The position numbers and the translations under genes are program-made. The notes under the pieces are model-generated. The model did no database searches, was not told where the DNA came from, and saw only the letters and a list, made by a program, of their open reading frames with translations. A stretch of DNA of 35,008 bases from Streptomyces sp. SID5785 (GTDB lineage Bacteria > Actinomycetota > Actinomycetes > Streptomycetales > Streptomycetaceae): NCBI RefSeq assembly GCF_009870065.1, contig NZ_WWIA01000304.1, forward strand, positions 1 through 35,008, given 5' to 3'. Of the stretch, positions 31,260-35,008 are shown piece by piece (the stretch's first letter is position 1; each line of letters opens with the position of its first letter).

Positions 31260-31273
31260 GGAAAGTACTTTCC
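31260..31273. promoter_or_regulatory. Perfect 14-bp palindrome upstream of malic enzyme
   Basis: GGAAAGTACTTTCC is fully self-complementary, AT-rich against a GC-rich background, and lies 112-125 nt upstream of the malic enzyme start codon. It has the form of a binding site for a symmetric dimeric regulator, which I cannot identify. Confidence 0.6.
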
Positions 31274-31353
31274 ACCATACGAGAAGTTGGCCGAAACGGG
31301 AAGAGGCCGGGGAGAGGCGACGGGCCGGAGGCCGGGAGAGCCGGGAGAACGGC

Positions 31354-31389
31354 GAGAGGCCCACATCACCTGCGTGATGTGGGCCTCTC
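31354..31389 (-). terminator. Perfect 16-bp terminator hairpin after the HelD-like gene
   Basis: GAGAGGCCCACATCAC (31354-31369) pairs perfectly with 31374-31389 around a CTGC tetraloop, about 140 nt past the stop of the minus-strand HelD-like gene. It could insulate the malic enzyme promoter. Confidence 0.75.
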
Positions 31390-31525
31390 ACAACGCCTAC
31401 GACACCGACCCGCCATGCTCGCCTCGCGGCAAGTGGTCCCTCTGAGGGACGAAGGTTGGGCCCGGGGGCTTGGATCGAGCCGGTGCCGTCAACAACGGTA
31501 ACACCGGCTCACCGTGACACAAGGG

Positions 31526-33928
31526 TCAGTCCCGCAGCAGGTCCGGCACCCCGTCCCGGTCCGGTTCGTCCCGCTCGCCGGAGACCACCGTGAGCTGCTG
31601 CGTGGCCCGGGTCAGGGCCACGTAGAGCACCCGCAGACCGGCCGGCGACTCGTCGGCGATCTCCGCCGGCGACACCACGACGGTCGCGTCGTACTCGAGC
31701 CCCTTGGCCTCCAGCGAGCCGAGCGCCACGACCCGGTCGCCGAGCGGCGCCAGCCAGCGGGCCGCCTCCGCCCGGCGGTTCATCGCGACGACCACGCCGA
31801 CCGTGCCGTCGACCCGGTCGAGCAGCCGCGCCGCCTCCTCGCGCACCGCGTCGCCGAGCCTGCGCTCCCCCACGACGGCGAAGCGCGGCTCGACGCCCGT
31901 CGAGCGGACCGCCGACGGCGACGCGGACCCCGGCATCGCGAGGGCCAGGACCTTCGCGGCGAGCTCCGCGATCTCGGACGGGTTGCGGTAGTTGACGGTG
32001 AGGGTGAAGCGGCGGCGGGGCCGGGTGCCGAGCGCCTCGTCGCGGGCCTCGGCCGCCTCGTCCGGGTCGGACCAGGAGGACTGGGCCGGGTCGCCGACCA
32101 CCGTCCACGTGGCGTGCCGGCCGCGCCGGCCCACCATCCGCCACTGCATCGGGGTGAGGTCCTGGGCCTCGTCGACGATGACGTGCGCGTACTCGGTGCG
32201 CTCCTGGGCCAGCCGCTCGGCGCGCTCGCGCTGGGACTCCTCGCGCTGCGGCATCAGCTCCTCGAGGCCGGTCAGCTGGTCCAGCGGGTCGTACTCGCGC
32301 TTCTTCCTGGGGCGGGCCGGGGCGCCGAGGACCGCCGTCAACTCGTCGAGCAGCGCCACGTCGTGCACCGACAGCGCCTCGCGGCGCAGCGAGCGGGCCA
32401 GCTTGCGGACCTCGCCCGGGTTGAGGATCCGGCGGGCCCAGCGGCCGAGGCGGCGCTCGTCGGACATGGCCGTCAGGACGCCGCGCGGGGTCAGCTCCGG
32501 CCACCACGCGTCGAGGAAGCCGAGGAAGTCGTCCTCGCTCGTGATGTCCTCGTCGAACGACGACCGCAGCTCGGCCGCGAGCTCCGGGTCGCTGTGCCGG
32601 CCGGCCGCGCCGGACTGTTCCCAGAGCGCGTCGAGCAGCAGCCGGCGGGCGCGCGGGCGCAGGTGGTTGACCGGGGCGGTGCCGCTGAGGGCCGACTGGC
32701 GGATGCGGTTCAGCTGCGCCGCGTCCAGCTCCAGGCGGCGGCCGAACGCGACGACCCGCAGCCGGGTCGGCGTGCGCGGCTCCGGCGCGGCCCCGGCGTC
32801 CTCCGCGTCCCCGAAGGTGAGCTGCTCGGCGTCGCGCGCCGCCGGCGTCCGCCGCACGGGCGTCTCCAGGGCCCCGCGCGCGGCCTTGCGGAGCACCTTC
32901 AGCATGCGTGCGGAGCCCTTGACGCGGGCGACGGCCGGGCTGTCGTACTCGGTGGCCTCCGCGCCGTCGACGAGCGAGCCGACAGCACGGATCGCGACCT
33001 GGCCCTCCTCGCCGAGGGAGGGCAGCACGCCCTCGGTGTACGCGACGAGCAGCGGGGTCGGCGAGACGATCAGGATGCCGCCCGCGTACCGGCGCCGGTC
33101 CTGGTAGAGGAGGTAGGCGGCGCGGTGCAGGGCGACGGCCGTCTTGCCGGTGCCGGGCCCGCCCTCGACGTACGTCACGGACGCGGCGGGCGCCCTGATG
33201 ACCTGGTCCTGCTCGGCCTGGATGGAGGCGACGATGTCGCGCATCGAGTGGCTGCGGGCCTGGCCGAGCGCGGCCATGAGCGCACCGTCGCCGATCGCGG
33301 GCAGCGGGGCCCCGTCCAGGAACGCGGTCAGCTCGGGGCGCATCAGGTCGTCCTCGACGCCGAGCACCCTGCGGCCCTTCGAACGGATGACGCGGCGGCG
33401 CACGACGCGCCCCGGGTCGACGGGCGTCGAGCGGTAGAAGGGAGCGGCGGCGGGCGCGCGCCAGTCGATGACCAGCGGCGCGTACTCGGCGTCGAGGACG
33501 CCGATCCGGCCGATGTGCAGCGTCTCGGCGATGTCCGCGGTGCCGTCCGCGCGGACGGAGCCGTCGGCGGGCTCGACGGCGGTGTAGGCGCCGTCGGGGC
33601 CCTTCTTGCCGTCCTTGCCGAGCAGCAGGTCGATCCGGCCGAAGAGGAAGTCCTCGAACTCGTTGTTCAGCCGGTTGAGGTGGATGCCCGCGCGGAACAC
33701 CTGGGCGTCGCGTTCGGCGAGGGCGCCGGGCGTGCCGACCTGGCCGCGCCGGGACGCGTCGTCCATGAGGAACTCCGCCTCCTGGATCTTCTCTTCCAGT
33801 CGGCGGTAGACGGCGTCGAGGTGTTCCTGTTCGGCGCTGATCTCTCGGTCACGGACGGAGTCCGCACTCGTCCCCTCCGCGTCCCCCTCCGAGTACACCG
33901 CTGAATCATGCTGAGCCTGAGCGGCCAC
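31526..33928 (-). CDS. HelD/HelR-like SF1 ATPase associated with RNA polymerase
   Basis: An 800-residue UvrD-fold protein of the HelD family, which removes or recycles RNA polymerase from stalled or drug-bound complexes rather than unwinding DNA. The N-terminus has the family's charged coiled coil (REISAEQEHLDAVYRRLEEK, about 28-60), used in relatives to enter the polymerase secondary channel. Then come LDAEYAPLVIDWRAPAAAPFY, Walker A GGPGTGKT (256-263), Walker B VIVDEAQDLTP, VVGDPAQSSW, the TVNYRN motif, LEAKGLEYDATVVV and LYVALTRATQQL. The GTG at 33928 follows ggggg. The HelR branch protects polymerase from rifamycins; I cannot tell from sequence alone whether this copy does. It lies between malic enzyme and the anti-sigma gene. 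Confidence 0.9.
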   Translation of the reverse strand: MAAQAQHDSAVYSEGDAEGTSADSVRDREISAEQEHLDAVYRRLEEKIQEAEFLMDDASRRGQVGTPGALAERDAQVFRAGIHLNRLNNEFEDFLFGRIDLLLGKDGKKGPDGAYTAVEPADGSVRADGTADIAETLHIGRIGVLDAEYAPLVIDWRAPAAAPFYRSTPVDPGRVVRRRVIRSKGRRVLGVEDDLMRPELTAFLDGAPLPAIGDGALMAALGQARSHSMRDIVASIQAEQDQVIRAPAASVTYVEGGPGTGKTAVALHRAAYLLYQDRRRYAGGILIVSPTPLLVAYTEGVLPSLGEEGQVAIRAVGSLVDGAEATEYDSPAVARVKGSARMLKVLRKAARGALETPVRRTPAARDAEQLTFGDAEDAGAAPEPRTPTRLRVVAFGRRLELDAAQLNRIRQSALSGTAPVNHLRPRARRLLLDALWEQSGAAGRHSDPELAAELRSSFDEDITSEDDFLGFLDAWWPELTPRGVLTAMSDERRLGRWARRILNPGEVRKLARSLRREALSVHDVALLDELTAVLGAPARPRKKREYDPLDQLTGLEELMPQREESQRERAERLAQERTEYAHVIVDEAQDLTPMQWRMVGRRGRHATWTVVGDPAQSSWSDPDEAAEARDEALGTRPRRRFTLTVNYRNPSEIAELAAKVLALAMPGSASPSAVRSTGVEPRFAVVGERRLGDAVREEAARLLDRVDGTVGVVVAMNRRAEAARWLAPLGDRVVALGSLEAKGLEYDATVVVSPAEIADESPAGLRVLYVALTRATQQLTVVSGERDEPDRDGVPDLLRD

Positions 33929-34040
33929 CGGGCCCCCTTCTGACGTGCTGGGCAGCCGTCAAAGGTACGCCAAAGCGGGCCCGGGAGCCACGAGCGCGCC
34001 GCCCCGGCCCGGGCCGGCCGGCTCCCGGTCCGCCCCCGGC

Positions 34041-34841
34041 TCAGGCGTCCACCTCCACCAGCCGCTTCCCGTCGAGCGTCTCGACCTCGAACCGGTCGAT
34101 CTGGCTGCGGTCGAAGGCGGCGCCGCCGTGCACGTACAGGGGGTACCTGGCGCTCTCGTGCGTGCTGTCCGTGAGGCCGTAGCCCCACCGCGGGACGGCC
34201 CACGTCGTGACGGTCTCGCGCTCGCCGTCCTTGCCGACGGCGATCAGGGAGCACTTCAGCGGGCCCTTGACGTTCTTGAGCTCCAGGACGGTGTGGGTGC
34301 CCCAGGCCTTCTTCTCCATGCCGATCGTCGCGGTCACCTTCGTCGTGGCGTCCGTGGCCTCGATCTTCTCGTCCATGTGGTGGAAGAAGGCGTCCTCGGC
34401 GGGGCTGGTGGGGTGCGGGTCCGCGAGCGTCGTGGGGTGGCGGCCGTCGTCGCCGCCGGTCGCCGCCATGACGGTGAGCGGACCGCCGACGAGCACGGCC
34501 ACCACCGCCGCGACCAGATACAGGCCCCGGCGGCGGCGCCGCGCCCGGGTCCTGGCCACCTCGCCGACGAGCGACTCGGCGAGCCGCGGGCCGGGCCGGG
34601 CCGCGAGGGCCGCGCCGATGTCCGGGGTGCCGCCGCCCGCGGGCAGGTCGGCGAGCGCGGCGAGCATCGGCTCCATGCCCGCGAACTCCTCCAACTGCTG
34701 CGCGCACCGCTCGCACACCGCGAGGTGCGCCTCGAACGCGCTCGCCTCGGCGTCGTCGAGCACGCCCAGCGCGTAGGCGCCGACCGTCTCGTGCACATCG
34801 CCGCCGGGGTCGTGGCCGTAGGGCCCGTACGCCGATGTCAT
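34041..34841 (-). CDS. rsuA: Membrane zinc anti-sigma factor (RsuA type)
   Basis: A 266-residue anti-sigma factor. The cytoplasmic N-terminus carries the zinc-binding anti-sigma motif His39-X3-Cys43-X2-Cys46 (AHLAVCERC), with His17 as a further candidate ligand. One transmembrane helix at about 107-127 follows five arginines (RRRRRGLYLVAAVVAVLVGG). The outer part is an anti-sigma-K-like (RskA C-terminal) beta domain (TDATTKVTATIGMEKKAWGTH). Its ATG overlaps the sigma gene stop (ATGA), so the two are made together. The symbol rests on synteny with S. coelicolor SCO2953, recalled rather than checked. Confidence 0.9.
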   Translation of the reverse strand: MTSAYGPYGHDPGGDVHETVGAYALGVLDDAEASAFEAHLAVCERCAQQLEEFAGMEPMLAALADLPAGGGTPDIGAALAARPGPRLAESLVGEVARTRARRRRRGLYLVAAVVAVLVGGPLTVMAATGGDDGRHPTTLADPHPTSPAEDAFFHHMDEKIEATDATTKVTATIGMEKKAWGTHTVLELKNVKGPLKCSLIAVGKDGERETVTTWAVPRWGYGLTDSTHESARYPLYVHGGAAFDRSQIDRFEVETLDGKRLVEVDA

Positions 34842-35008
34842 GCCGTCACCCCCCGTTCCTGCAGCGCCAGCTTCATCGAGCGCAGTGCGTAGAACACACG
34901 GGAGCGCACCGTGCCGCTGGGTATGCCGAGCGTCTCGGCCGCCTCGTTGACCGTACGCCCCTTGAAGTACGTCTCGACGAGCACTTCGCGGTGGGCGGGG
35001 GTGAGGTA
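34838..35008 (-). CDS. sigU: ECF sigma factor, C-terminal part (SigU type)
   Basis: Only the last 56 residues are in the window; the 5' part runs off the right edge. They form sigma region 4.2 (LTPAHREVLVETYFKGRTVN, then EAAETLGIPSGTVRSRVFYAL), the helix-turn-helix that reads the -35 element. The gene is coupled by ATGA overlap to the anti-sigma factor. The sigU name is by synteny with S. coelicolor SCO2954 (from memory), where loss of the anti-sigma factor affects secretion and differentiation. Confidence 0.85.
   Translation of the reverse strand, partial: YLTPAHREVLVETYFKGRTVNEAAETLGIPSGTVRSRVFYALRSMKLALQERGVTA

Larger units (their letters stand above)
31149..31525. other. Intergenic region between HelD-like gene and malic enzyme
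   Basis: 377 nt holding the malic enzyme promoter side (palindrome at 31260-31273) and the terminator of the HelD-like gene (31354-31389). The stretch 31290-31350 is purine-rich on the plus strand (agaggccggggagagg pattern). CAGAAT near 31230 (minus strand) is a possible -10 without a good -35. No gene seen. Confidence 0.4.

Noticed and set aside
31514-33904. 796-codon plus-strand frame opposite the HelD-like gene
   Set aside because: Its near-equal length to the real gene reflects codon bias; the translation is low complexity and has no family motifs.

Overview
The window is a high-GC actinobacterial chromosome segment that looks like Streptomyces. GTG/TTG starts, 4-nt ATGA/GTGA gene overlaps, strong G/C-ending codon bias and the gene families all fit. 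From memory, the order at the right end (N-acetylhexosaminidase, sugar ABC transporter, DUF3039, YqgE/AlgH, MurA, HU, ACT-domain malic enzyme, HelD-like ATPase, zinc anti-sigma factor, ECF sigma factor) matches the S. coelicolor core chromosome around SCO2943-SCO2954. This could not be checked by search.

Layout. 1-4.7 kb: a dispersed intergenic repeat cut by the window edge, an IclR regulator, an SF2 helicase and a 14-TM MFS exporter with palindromes upstream, all minus strand. 4.8-5.0 kb: tRNA-Cys(GCA) with its promoter and a bidirectional terminator. 5.0-6.8 kb: a membrane-anchored protein with a duplicated four-cysteine domain and a GNAT acetyltransferase. 7.2-12.2 kb: an accessory-looking patch with an HTH/zinc-ribbon protein, a small unknown protein, a frameshifted IS630-type transposase, a broken secreted-protein gene, a small hypothetical and two lipoproteins. 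Codon use in parts of this patch is less G/C-biased than in its neighbours.

12.2-15.8 kb: a coupled three-gene set on the minus strand, consisting of a small helical protein, a PPE/WXG-like protein with a long Gly/Arg/Ser tail, and a mycosin protease. It looks like a type VII secretion substrate/protease cassette without its ATPase. 16.1-21.0 kb: a three-subunit xanthine-dehydrogenase-family operon (FAD, 2Fe-2S, Mo subunits). Its Mo subunit has lost the usual molybdopterin motifs and the catalytic Glu, and its Fe-S subunit carries long low-complexity extensions. This is the strongest candidate here for unusual biochemistry.

21.5-26.2 kb: an operon for a lipoprotein sugar-binding protein, two permeases and an intracellular GH20 N-acetylhexosaminidase. 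No ATPase gene is present, as is normal for Streptomyces sugar importers that share MsiK. 26.4-35 kb: the conserved core block, with murA and hup convergent across two perfect long hairpins, then malic enzyme, the HelD-like RNA-polymerase-associated ATPase and the anti-sigma/sigma pair. The sigma gene runs off the right edge.

No CRISPR array, rRNA, complete prophage or biosynthetic gene cluster was seen.
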